A DNA stretch of 49,372 nucleotides from an uncultured Pelagibacteraceae bacterium (GTDB taxonomy: Bacteria > Pseudomonadota > Alphaproteobacteria > Pelagibacterales > Pelagibacteraceae): assembly GCA_902538525.1 (NCBI GenBank), contig CACBFA010000005.1:1-49372 (forward strand). Reading direction: 5' to 3'. A program made the translations under genes and the position numbers. Below the pieces are notes generated by a model that was not told where the DNA came from, did not search any database, and was given only the letters and a program-made list of their open reading frames with translations. This document shows positions 42,447-49,372 of the stretch, piece by piece; the stretch's first letter is position 1; each line of letters opens with the position of its first letter.

Positions 42447-42559
42447 AATACTTTTTGAATATTCTTAATTAATTCAGATTTATACTCTGGATCGCCTTTA
42501 CGCCCACAAGCAACTACAAAATATAAACAAAGTATAATAATTAAAATTTTTTTACTCAT
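42443..42559 (-). CDS. lptM: LptM (YifL)-like small lipoprotein, 38 aa
   Basis: A short reading frame between argH and lysA encodes MSKKILIIILCLYFVVACGR followed by KGDPEYKSELIKNIQKVL. The lipobox VVAC places the lipidated cysteine at residue 18, and the following GRKGD matches the CGxKGP signature of LptM/YifL, which in E. coli assists maturation of the LPS transporter LptD. Its position next to lysA is conserved in many proteobacteria. It overlaps argH by 8 bases and lysA by 4, so it is translated from the argH-lysA message. At 38 residues it is easily missed by gene finders. Confidence 0.85.
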   Translation of the reverse strand: MSKKILIIILCLYFVVACGRKGDPEYKSELIKNIQKVL

Positions 42560-43949
42560 TTTTTGCTTTTTTTATCATTTTCTTAACGTTCTCAAAAGAA
42601 GTTCCGCCATAAGATTTTTTTGAATTAATTGAATTTTCTAGATTTAGTATTTTATAAACATTTAATGTAAGTTTTGGCTCAATTTGATTTATTTCTTTCA
42701 ATTCTAGTTCGTGAAGTTTTTTGTTTTTTTTTTCAGCTAGATTAATTATTTTTGCTGTTTGTATGTATGCCTTTCTAAATGGATATCCAAGTTCTCTTAC
42801 AATGTAATCAGATAAATCTGTAGCTGTAGTAAATCCTTTTTCCGCAAGGGATAGCATACTTTTTTTATTTATTATTAAATTTTTTAATACATCATTCAAT
42901 AATGATAGCGATATTTTTAATTGATCATTTGTTTTAAAAACAATTTCTTTGTCATCCTGTAAATCTTTAAAATATGATAAGGGTAAGCCCTTTAATATTG
43001 AAATCATAGAATTGATATTTCCAATAAATATTCCAGTTTTACCTCTCAAATATTCCAATGGATCAGGATTCTTTTTTTGTGGCATTATAGAAGAACCGGT
43101 TACTAATTTATCATTCAAAGTCACCAAGTTAAATGCATCAGAATTCCAAATTATTAGTTCTTCAGCAATTCTAGAAATGTGTAAAGAGCAAGCCAGAGAA
43201 GAATACAAAAAGTCTAAAACAAAATCTCTATCAGATACAGTATCTACAGAATTGTTTGTTGGTTTTTTAAATTTAAGTTTTTTTGTGGTGTAATTTCTGT
43301 CAATTTTAAAAGAGGTGCCAGATAAAGCCCCTACACCTAGAGGATTTTCATCTAAAAATTCTAAATTATTCTCAAATTTTTTCTTATCTCTCTTAAACAT
43401 CTCAACATATGCTAGTAGATAATGTCCTAAAGATAGTGGTTGTGCATTTTTTAAATGTGTAAATCCTGGCATAATTGTTCTGATATTTTTTTGTGCAAGA
43501 TTTAGAATATTTGAATTTGTATTATCTAATAAAATTATTATTTTTTTTGTTGCTTCTTTTAACCATAATTTAAGGTCGGTAATTACCTGATCATTTCTAG
43601 ATCTAGCAGTATGAACATATCCAGCGTCATCACCAATAAGTTCAAATAATCTGTTTTCTATATTCATATGAATATCCTCTAAATCATAATTAAAATTGAA
43701 TTTCTTTTTTACAATTTCATTTTTAATTCTTTTTAATCCCCAAATTATTTTATTTTTTATCCTGAAATTTATAATTTTCTGTTTGTGAAGCATTTCAACA
43801 TGAGCAATTGATCCCTCGATATCTTCTTTAAATAGTCTTTTATCTATTGGCAATGAACCACCAACTTTTTTAAATAAAGTTGACGCATTCTTCTTAATTC
43901 TTGTACCCCAAATTGGTTTATTGTTTTTATTTTTACTCATGCTATTCAA
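42552..43949 (-). CDS. argH: Argininosuccinate lyase
   Basis: Catalyses the final step of arginine synthesis, splitting argininosuccinate into arginine and fumarate. The 465 residues belong to the fumarase/aspartase superfamily. Signature GSSIMPQKKNPD lies near 281-292; TARSRNDQV and GFTHLKNAQPLSLGHYLL are family-specific. The start may be ATG 43949 or, more likely, ATG 43940 (MSKNKNNKPIWG). It is divergent from the TlpA-like gene with only 10-19 bases between start codons. It heads an argH-lptM-lysA-plsC operon. Confidence 0.96.
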   Translation of the reverse strand: MNSMSKNKNNKPIWGTRIKKNASTLFKKVGGSLPIDKRLFKEDIEGSIAHVEMLHKQKIINFRIKNKIIWGLKRIKNEIVKKKFNFNYDLEDIHMNIENRLFELIGDDAGYVHTARSRNDQVITDLKLWLKEATKKIIILLDNTNSNILNLAQKNIRTIMPGFTHLKNAQPLSLGHYLLAYVEMFKRDKKKFENNLEFLDENPLGVGALSGTSFKIDRNYTTKKLKFKKPTNNSVDTVSDRDFVLDFLYSSLACSLHISRIAEELIIWNSDAFNLVTLNDKLVTGSSIMPQKKNPDPLEYLRGKTGIFIGNINSMISILKGLPLSYFKDLQDDKEIVFKTNDQLKISLSLLNDVLKNLIINKKSMLSLAEKGFTTATDLSDYIVRELGYPFRKAYIQTAKIINLAEKKNKKLHELELKEINQIEPKLTLNVYKILNLENSINSKKSYGGTSFENVKKMIKKAKNE

Positions 43950-43959
43950 TTACAAATTT

Positions 43960-44490
43960 ATGAAATTTATATTTATATCCATTAAAATAATATTACTTTA
44001 CTTCATATCACTTAGTTATTCATATTCAATAGAAGCGCCTAGTATAAAAAATCTAATAATTTATGAGAAAAAACAAAAAATTAAGTTTTTTGATTTTTTA
44101 AATGAGGCTGGAAATAAAGTTAATTTGAAAGATTTTGAGTCTGAATTAATTATTCTGAATTTTTGGGCAACATGGTGTGCGCCTTGTAGAGAGGAAATGC
44201 CATCTTTAAGTAATCTTCAAAAACTTAAGGATGAAAAAAAATTAAAGATTATCCCAATAAATATAGGTGGAGAAAATATTAGTAAATCTAAAAAGTTTTT
44301 TGATGAACTGCTCATAGAAGAATTACAAGTTTTTGTTGGTGATGGTGCTGGAATTGCAAAAAATTTAAAATTAAGAGGAATACCCACAACACTATTGATT
44401 GATAAAGATGGTTATGAGTTTGCAAGAATTGTTGGCTCAATAGATTTTAACAGTGATGAATTTTTAAATTGGTTAAATGAATTAAATTAA
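43960..44490 (+). CDS. TlpA-like membrane-bound or periplasmic thioredoxin
   Basis: With the ATG at 43960 the protein has 176 residues and opens with a signal peptide or anchor (MKFIFISIKIILLYFISLSY). A longer frame from 43921 would overlap argH and is less likely. The thioredoxin fold (about 35-174) has the redox motif in NFWATWCAPCREEMPSL and the cis-proline in GIPTTLLID. TlpA-type proteins reduce periplasmic disulfides, often for cytochrome c or copper-site assembly. The next gene encodes a HIG1 protein related to cytochrome oxidase, which fits such a role. Position next to argH is conserved in alphaproteobacteria. Confidence 0.9.
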   Translation: MKFIFISIKIILLYFISLSYSYSIEAPSIKNLIIYEKKQKIKFFDFLNEAGNKVNLKDFESELIILNFWATWCAPCREEMPSLSNLQKLKDEKKLKIIPINIGGENISKSKKFFDELLIEELQVFVGDGAGIAKNLKLRGIPTTLLIDKDGYEFARIVGSIDFNSDEFLNWLNELN

Positions 44491-44687
44491 TTTTTATAAA
44501 AGTAAGCTAATGCTACAAGCACAATTATAGCAACAAATTGTAGTAAAACTCTAAGCTGCATTAATTTGTTAGATGTTTTTTTATCTCCGTCTCCTTTAAA
44601 AAGAGTTCTAATTCCAAGAATTAAGACTACAGCTACAGCTGCAAGCAAAACAATCGCTGCAATTTTGACAAATATTTCAGAAATCAT
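44487..44687 (-). CDS. HIG1-domain twin-transmembrane protein
   Basis: A 66-residue protein with two membrane helices (about 7-28 and 47-64) joined by a loop GDGDKKTSNKLMQLRVLLQ. This loop, (G)D..KKxSNKLMxxRVLLQ, is the signature of the HIG1 (hypoxia-induced gene 1) family. Eukaryotic members associate with respiratory supercomplexes and cytochrome c oxidase; the bacterial role is less defined. The stop overlaps the convergent TlpA-like gene by four bases. Confidence 0.85.
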   Translation of the reverse strand: MISEIFVKIAAIVLLAAVAVVLILGIRTLFKGDGDKKTSNKLMQLRVLLQFVAIIVLVALAYFYKN

Positions 44688-44736
44688 ACTTTGATTTTAG
44701 TTTCTTTTTAAAATAAAAAAACATAATTTCTTATCT

Positions 44737-45393
44737 ATGACATTTTGCCTTGAATCAACAATTATAAAACCTGAAAATGGGTCTCACATCAAAAACGCAG
44801 TAATTTTACTTCATGGATATGGTGGAGATGGAAAAGATATAAGCATGTTAACTCTGAATTGGAAAAGGTTTTTAACCAATACAGTATTCTTATGTCCGAA
44901 TGGACATGAACCATGTAAAATTAATCCAATTGGTTATCAATGGTTTGATTTAGAAACAAATGATAAAAATTATATTTTAAATGAAGTAAAAAAAGCTGAA
45001 GATAAATTAAGAAAATACATTGAAGAAGTTAAAGCAAAATATAATTTGGAAAATTCAAAGATATGTTTATCTGGATTTAGTCAGGGTTGCATGATGTCAA
45101 TTAATTTGGGCTTAACTTCTAAAGATCCCTTTAATTGCATTGTTGGATTTTCTGGAAAGATTATTGATAAAGAGGATCTTAGTCTAAGATTAATTTCTAA
45201 AACAAAAACTTTATTAATTCATGGTGAAAAAGATGAAATAGTTCCACCCTACAATTTATTGGAAGCAAAAGATTTTTTTACACGCAATAATATTAGTATA
45301 GAAACTTCAATGATCAAAGACTGCGACCATCATATACCAGTTGAAGCTTCAAGTAATGCATTAAAATTTATCAAAGATAATTTTGGTATTTAA
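44737..45393 (+). CDS. Alpha/beta-hydrolase of the phospholipase/carboxylesterase family
   Basis: A 218-residue serine hydrolase of the YpfH/acyl-protein-thioesterase group. The oxyanion region is LLHGYGGDGKDI, the nucleophile Ser115 lies in LSGFSQGCMM, the acid is Asp166 in HGEKDEIVP, and the base is His199 (or 198) in DCDHHIP. No signal peptide is present, so it is cytosolic. The substrate (short-chain esters, lysophospholipid or acyl thioester) cannot be determined. It stands alone between divergent or unrelated genes. Confidence 0.87.
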   Translation: MTFCLESTIIKPENGSHIKNAVILLHGYGGDGKDISMLTLNWKRFLTNTVFLCPNGHEPCKINPIGYQWFDLETNDKNYILNEVKKAEDKLRKYIEEVKAKYNLENSKICLSGFSQGCMMSINLGLTSKDPFNCIVGFSGKIIDKEDLSLRLISKTKTLLIHGEKDEIVPPYNLLEAKDFFTRNNISIETSMIKDCDHHIPVEASSNALKFIKDNFGI

Positions 45394-45451
45394 ACAGAAT
45401 TAACTTTTTTGTTACATTGATTAATAATAATATATATTATATTAAACATTT

Positions 45452-46024
45452 ATGACTCTGATGATCAATGAAAACCTTTCACTTGAAAAATGTCCGGCTC
45501 TAGTTCTTAATGCAGATTATAGACCATTAAGTTATTATCCTTTATCATTATGGTCATGGCAAGACGCTATTAAATCTGTATTTTTAGATAGAGTCTCAAT
45601 TGTAAGTCATTATGATAGAATGATAAGAAGTCCATCATTCTCTATGCAATTACCAAGTGTTATTGCATTAAAATCTTTTATAAAGCCTCGTTCAAATCCA
45701 AATTTCACAAGATTTAATGTTTTCCTACGAGATAAGTTTAGTTGTCAATATTGTGGAAGTAATGATGAATTAACTTTTGACCATCTTCTTCCAAGATCAA
45801 AGGGCGGGAAAACTGATTGGGAAAACGTAGTTACTGCTTGCTCAGCATGTAATGTAAAAAAAGGTGGAAGATTGCTAAAAAATTCTGGAATGAAGTTAAA
45901 TCAATGGCCTTTTCAACCAACAACAGAAGATCTTCATAGAAATGGGAAGAATTTTCCTCCTAATTTTCTACACAGCAGTTGGATGGATTATTTATATTGG
46001 GATGTGGAATTAGATCCTAGTTAA
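45452..46024 (+). CDS. HNH endonuclease family protein
   Basis: A 190-residue protein. The HNH nuclease core (about 95-140) has zinc-binding Cys98/Cys101 (CQYC) and Cys130/Cys133 (CSAC), Asp110-His111 in LTFDHLLPRSKGG and Asn125 in WENVVTAC. The N-terminal 90 residues (CPALVLNADYRPLSYYPLSL) are typical of a chromosomal alphaproteobacterial HNH family that is highly conserved and not linked to mobile elements or restriction systems. The function is probably DNA repair or processing but is not established. The ATG at 45461 is an alternative start. Its stop overlaps coq7 by four bases. Confidence 0.9.
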   Translation: MTLMINENLSLEKCPALVLNADYRPLSYYPLSLWSWQDAIKSVFLDRVSIVSHYDRMIRSPSFSMQLPSVIALKSFIKPRSNPNFTRFNVFLRDKFSCQYCGSNDELTFDHLLPRSKGGKTDWENVVTACSACNVKKGGRLLKNSGMKLNQWPFQPTTEDLHRNGKNFPPNFLHSSWMDYLYWDVELDPS

Positions 46025-46560
46025 ATTTTTTCAGATATATTTATAGCAATTTTTGAGCCAGTTTTAATAATTTTATCCATTACTGAATATAATCCTTTTT
46101 TTGTTGCGCCGTGCTCATATGCAATATCTTTATGTTCCAATTCATCAGCTCTAAATTTTTTAATTTTTTCTCTAAGTTTTTTCTCATCGTCTTGTAATTG
46201 ATCTATTTGACTTTGGTAATGTTTATCAATTACTTCCTCAACAGAGGCTGTACATAGCATTGCTGCCTTTTTTCCTAATATTGTTGAGCCAAAACCTAAA
46301 CCTACCCCTAATAAATCCCATAGTGGTAAAAATTTAGTTGGTTTTATATTTCTTTCTCTGATTTCATTTTCAAAAAAATCACTATGTTCTTGCTCATGTT
46401 CTCTCATTTCTTCTACTAATTTTAATAGTTCAGGATCCTTTTTAAATGTTTTAAGTGCTAAAAGTTGACCTTCATATATTTTAATTGCACCTCTTTCACC
46501 TGCGTGATCAACTCTAATAAATTCTTCTAATTTTTTCTTGTTAGTCTTTTTCATAAACAA
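46021..46560 (-). CDS. coq7: Demethoxyubiquinone hydroxylase, Coq7-type
   Basis: Di-iron monooxygenase that adds the C6 hydroxyl in ubiquinone synthesis. The 179-residue protein (177 if ATG 46554 is used) carries both ligand sets: Glu22 in DHAGERGAIKIYEGQ, Glu52 and His55 in EMREHEQEH, then VEEVIDKHY and DELEHKD. This is the mitochondrial COQ7-like enzyme typical of alphaproteobacteria, replacing UbiF. Together with ubiB and ubiE it shows aerobic ubiquinone synthesis. The start overlaps dsbB by 14-20 bases. Confidence 0.95.
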   Translation of the reverse strand: MFMKKTNKKKLEEFIRVDHAGERGAIKIYEGQLLALKTFKKDPELLKLVEEMREHEQEHSDFFENEIRERNIKPTKFLPLWDLLGVGLGFGSTILGKKAAMLCTASVEEVIDKHYQSQIDQLQDDEKKLREKIKKFRADELEHKDIAYEHGATKKGLYSVMDKIIKTGSKIAINISEKI

Positions 46561-47014
46561 GAGCTCTTAGCGAAAATAATACAATTAGTAAAGATGTTAA
46601 AAAATTCAATCCTGATAAAGATATGCCTAAAATGGTAAACTCTACATCTTTACAATTTTTAACCATTCCAAGACTTTCGATTATTTTTTCTTTATTCGTG
46701 ATATCTATATTTATGTTTGTGCAACCAGCATATTCATCAAAAATGCCATTTTCTATACCAAAATGATATCCTGCAAGAGCAGTGCTCAGTGAGAATATAA
46801 TGATTAAAGCAATTAATATTCTATCAGATTTAATATAGTTATATCCCAAAAAACAAATGAAGATCGCTACTAAAAAAGGAATTCTTTGATAAATACATAA
46901 TTTACACGGTAAATACCCAAGAACTTTTTCAATATAGATCGCAGATAATATAGCAATAATTGAGTATATAAAAATAAATAAATAAATATTTTTTCTTTTT
47001 AAAATAAAATTCAT
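46541..47014 (-). CDS. dsbB: DsbB-type disulfide bond formation protein
   Basis: A 157-residue inner-membrane protein with four helices. It has the redox pair in PCKLCIYQRIPF (the PCxLCxxQR signature of DsbB, which binds quinone) and a second periplasmic cysteine pair (AGCTNI and VKNCKD). It should reoxidise a DsbA-like thiol oxidase and pass electrons to ubiquinone, a functional link to the neighbouring coq7. No dsbA is present in this window. It starts one base before the DedA-family stop region, so the three genes form one operon. Confidence 0.88.
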   Translation of the reverse strand: MNFILKRKNIYLFIFIYSIIAILSAIYIEKVLGYLPCKLCIYQRIPFLVAIFICFLGYNYIKSDRILIALIIIFSLSTALAGYHFGIENGIFDEYAGCTNINIDITNKEKIIESLGMVKNCKDVEFTILGISLSGLNFLTSLLIVLFSLRALVYEKD

Positions 47015-47015
47015 T

Positions 47016-47624
47016 TTAGTTCATAAAGTTTTGTAAAAATTTATAAATTAAAAAAGCAAAAACTATCAATACAATTGAGATTATTATTGAAACTTTAAGC
47101 AACTTTTTTTCAATTATTGTTTTAATAGCTGGACCAAAATTTCCAACCAAGAAAGCTATTACAAAAAATCTAGACCCTCTTGTTAGTAAGGAGACAATTA
47201 TAAAATAGACAATATTAAATTGAACAAATCCACTAGTTATTGTGAGTAATTTAAATGGGATGGGTGTAAAACCTGCTATAGCAAGCAAAGTCGCCCATGC
47301 AAAAACCCCTCCATCTGATGAAATTTTATCTTTTAAAAATGAAGTATTATCTACACCGTAAAGCTCAAAAATCTTAATTCCAATTTCATTGAAAAAAACA
47401 TATCCTATGAAATATCCTAAACACGCACCTAAGACGGATCCTATCGTAGCAATAATTGCTATCTTCATCCATCTTTGTCTGTCGGCAATAGTCATTGGAA
47501 TAATAAGAACATCTGGTGGAATAGGAAATATGAAACTCTCAATAAAGGATATAAACCCTAAAATTTTTTTTGAATTTTTATGTCCTGCAAGTTTAATTGT
47601 TTTATTAAAAAGTTCCTTAAACAT
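47016..47624 (-). CDS. DedA/SNARE-associated-family membrane protein (YqaA-like)
   Basis: A 202-residue inner-membrane protein with about five hydrophobic segments. FISFIESFIFPIPPDVLIIP and LGACLGYFIGY followed by GFTPIPFKLLTITSGF are the DedA/VTT-domain hallmarks. Members are implicated in lipid carrier (undecaprenyl phosphate) or phospholipid transport and membrane homeostasis. This YqaA-like subgroup is often next to dsbB in alphaproteobacteria, as here. It is first in the dedA-dsbB-coq7 operon and is divergent from the tRNA-Leu gene. Confidence 0.88.
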   Translation of the reverse strand: MFKELFNKTIKLAGHKNSKKILGFISFIESFIFPIPPDVLIIPMTIADRQRWMKIAIIATIGSVLGACLGYFIGYVFFNEIGIKIFELYGVDNTSFLKDKISSDGGVFAWATLLAIAGFTPIPFKLLTITSGFVQFNIVYFIIVSLLTRGSRFFVIAFLVGNFGPAIKTIIEKKLLKVSIIISIVLIVFAFLIYKFLQNFMN

Positions 47625-47689
47625 ATTTTCTTTTAATATAAATAGTGTTTTAATACTATTATTTATATTCTATGAAACTAAAAATAAAT

Positions 47690-47776
47690 GGGCGAATGGC
47701 GGAACTGGTAGACGCGTTGGACTCAAAATCCAATAGTAGCAATACTGTGAGAGTTCGATTCTCTCTTTGCCCACCA
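47690..47776 (+). tRNA. tRNA-Leu (anticodon CAA)
   Basis: An 87-base class II tRNA. The acceptor arms GGGCGAA and TTTGCCC pair with one G-T. The anticodon arm TTGGA-CTCAAAA-TCCAA gives anticodon CAA, reading UUG. A long variable arm (TAGTAGCAATACTG region) identifies it as leucine type. The T arm contains GTTCGATTC, and CCA is encoded. The next gene starts only 8 bases downstream. Confidence 0.96.
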
Positions 47777-47784
47777 AAAAATAT

Positions 47785-49372
47785 ATGAACTTAAAACAAA
47801 ATAATAATTTAACTGAATTATTTTTTGATCAATTTAATAAACAAATTGATAAAAATAAAATTTTATTATCAACTTTAGGTGAAAAAAGAAAAAATTACTC
47901 TTGGCAAGAAACCTATGATTTTATTAATTTAGTTTCCAATGAATTAAGAAAAGTAATATCAAAAGGTGATAGATGCCTATTAATTTCTGAAAATAGACCT
48001 GAATGGTTTATTGCAGACTTGTCTATTATGCTATCAGATGGAATAACTGTTCCAGCTTACACTACTTATGCAGAAAATGACTATGATTATATTCTTAATG
48101 ACTGTACTCCAAGTATAATTTTTGTTTCAAACATTGAACAATTTAATAAATTAAAAAATATTATTAAGGACAAAAATTTTATAAAAAAAATATTTTCTTT
48201 CGAAAAATTACAAAATGTAGAAATTGACTATATTAATTTAGAAGATTTAATCCAAAACAATATTAAAAAAAATTTACCAACTCATAAATCTCTAGCCTCA
48301 AGAAAAGATCCGTCTTGTATAATTTATACTTCAGGTACGCAAGGAAATCCTAAAGGAGTGATTTTAAGTCATGGAGGCATCCTAAATAATTGTGAGGGTG
48401 CAATAGATATCCTAAAACCATTATTAACTAAAGAACAGCCCAGGTTCCTTACTTGGCTTCCGCTTTCACACTCTTACGAGCACACTGTTCAATTTGTACA
48501 AATCACTGTAGCTGCTAGAATTTTTTATGCAGAAAGCATTGATAAACTAGTTAAGAATATGAGCGATTGTTCTCCAGAAATAATGACGGCCGTACCAAGA
48601 TTTTATCAAAATCTTTATCAAAAAATTAATGCAAGTTTTAAAAAAGCGACAGGATTTAAAAAAAAATTAATATATAAAATGTTAGATCTAGGTCTAAAAA
48701 AAATAAAAAAAGAAAATTTAACCTTTTTTGACAAACTACAAGATAACATTCTGGAGAAATTAGTAAGAAAAAAAATAAAATCCCAATTTGGTGGCTCTCT
48801 CAAAACATTTGTTTCTGGTGGAGGTGCTTTGGACAAAGAGGTTGGATATTTTTTAAATGCGATTGGTTTACCAACTCTTCAAGGTTACGGCCTTACTGAG
48901 ACATCACCAGTTGTTAGCTGTAATCCAATAGATGATATTAGGATAGATACTGTAGGTCCACCGTTTAAGGGAAATGAAGTAAGAATAGCTGAAGACGGTG
49001 AAATTTTAGTAAAAGGTGAAAATGTAATGTTAGGTTATTGGAATAATAAAGATGAAACAGAAAAAGTCTTAGTAGATGGCTGGCTTCATACAGGGGATAT
49101 TGGAGTATTTGAAAATAATTTTTTAAAGATTACTGATAGAAAAAAAGATATTCTCATCACCCCTGGAGGGGACAATATTTCTCCATTAAAAATTGAAAAT
49201 GAATTAGTAAATCTAGAATTTATTGACCAAGCAGTGGTATATGGAGATAATAAACCTTATCTGGTTGCTCTGATAGTTTTAAATGATGAATTTTTTAATA
49301 TTACAGAAGAAATAATTGAAAATGAAATAAAAACAGTAAATAAAAACCTTTCAAGAATAGAAAATATTAAAA
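47785..49372 (+). CDS. Long-chain acyl-CoA synthetase (AMP-forming), 3' end missing
   Basis: The reading frame starts at ATG 47785 (MNLKQNNNLTELFFDQFNKQ) and is open to the window edge, giving about 529 residues. ANL-superfamily motifs are P-loop YTSGTQGNPKGVILSH, LPLSHSYEH, FVSGGGALDKEV, QGYGLTETSPV, GWLHTGDIG and DRKKDILITPGGDNISP. LPLSHxYE and the GYGLTE context match long-chain fatty acyl-CoA/ACP synthetases of the FadD15/AAS type. The P-loop has Gln in place of the usual Thr (TSGTQGNPKG). It activates fatty acids for breakdown or for phospholipid synthesis. About 60-80 C-terminal residues are outside the window. Confidence 0.92.
   Translation, partial: MNLKQNNNLTELFFDQFNKQIDKNKILLSTLGEKRKNYSWQETYDFINLVSNELRKVISKGDRCLLISENRPEWFIADLSIMLSDGITVPAYTTYAENDYDYILNDCTPSIIFVSNIEQFNKLKNIIKDKNFIKKIFSFEKLQNVEIDYINLEDLIQNNIKKNLPTHKSLASRKDPSCIIYTSGTQGNPKGVILSHGGILNNCEGAIDILKPLLTKEQPRFLTWLPLSHSYEHTVQFVQITVAARIFYAESIDKLVKNMSDCSPEIMTAVPRFYQNLYQKINASFKKATGFKKKLIYKMLDLGLKKIKKENLTFFDKLQDNILEKLVRKKIKSQFGGSLKTFVSGGGALDKEVGYFLNAIGLPTLQGYGLTETSPVVSCNPIDDIRIDTVGPPFKGNEVRIAEDGEILVKGENVMLGYWNNKDETEKVLVDGWLHTGDIGVFENNFLKITDRKKDILITPGGDNISPLKIENELVNLEFIDQAVVYGDNKPYLVALIVLNDEFFNITEEIIENEIKTVNKNLSRIENIK

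Noticed and set aside
43921..43959. Longer start for the TlpA-like protein
   Set aside because: It would overlap the argH start, and the signal peptide begins naturally at ATG 43960.
45421..45451. AT-rich TAATAATAATATATATTATATT stretch before the HNH gene considered as operator or repeat
   Set aside because: It is simple-sequence AT-rich DNA with no repeated unit or matching motif elsewhere; it most likely only holds promoter -10 sequences. (Motif named here only for orientation; it is low-complexity.)
1..49372. CRISPR arrays, insertion sequences, prophage genes, toxin-antitoxin pairs, rRNA or other structured RNAs
   Set aside because: Looked for and not found: no regularly spaced repeats beyond the two 18-mers at 31155, no transposase or integrase motifs, and only one tRNA.

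Overview
The window reads as a contiguous piece of chromosome from a streamlined, strongly AT-rich alphaproteobacterium, most likely Pelagibacterales (SAR11) or a close equivalent. The grounds are the very low GC content by eye, Lys/Asn/Ile-rich proteins, almost no spacer DNA, and alphaproteobacterial gene orders: fur-miaB-phoH-ybeY-lnt-metK, nusA-infB-rbfA-rpsO-pnp, fabI-fabB-fabA next to irr, and dut-coaBC-ubiB-ubiE next to mutM-rpsT-dnaA-dnaN. I see no insertion sequence, phage gene, CRISPR array or rRNA. There is one tRNA, Leu(CAA). No stretch over 300 bases lacks a gene; the longest gap is the 244 bases before dnaA.

Layout. 1-1751: cut-off LpoA-like periplasmic protein, divergent rsmI, DolP-like BON lipoprotein. 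1748-4036: malic enzyme/phosphotransacetylase fusion. 4081-8312: murJ, trpS, nfuA, Bax-like glucosaminidase. 8309-9367: NodB-type deacetylase. 9309-15581: very short tsaB, fur, miaB, phoH-like gene, ybeY, lnt, metK, closed by the only clear intrinsic terminator. 15677-22715: nusA, infB, rbfA, rpsO, pnp, rhodanese, 50-aa membrane peptide. 22712-24866: three-gene cluster on the minus strand (DUF4149-type membrane protein, formyltransferase, deacetylase). 24912-27413: fabI, fabB, fabA. 27488-31425: irr, katG, Asp/Asn hydroxylase-like dioxygenase, DUF2061 protein, and a repeat-bearing spacer before a 59-aa eight-cysteine protein. 31452-36560: SH3 protein, ThiF/MoeB-like enzyme, dut, coaBC, ubiB, ubiE. 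36593-40523: mutM, rpsT, dnaA, dnaN. 40520-43949: PlsC-like acyltransferase, lysA, 38-aa LptM-like lipoprotein, argH. 43960-49372: TlpA-like thioredoxin, HIG1 protein, esterase, HNH nuclease, coq7, dsbB, DedA protein, tRNA-Leu, and a truncated long-chain acyl-CoA synthetase.

How the genes work together. Most are housekeeping: translation and RNA metabolism, envelope building, type II unsaturated fatty acid synthesis, ubiquinone synthesis and replication start. The regulatory highlight is an iron/heme/peroxide theme. Irr has a near-consensus ICE operator at its own promoter, and two more ICE-like elements lie 23 bp apart on the katG promoter. A Fur-box-like palindrome and paired 18-bp repeats precede the small cysteine-rich protein. 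The best candidate for a little-described system is the overlapping deacetylase-formyltransferase-membrane protein cluster, which could replace N-acetyl by N-formyl on a surface amino sugar. At the genome-structure level, six of seven convergent gene pairs overlap by exactly four bases, with both stop codons sharing TTAA or TTAG.
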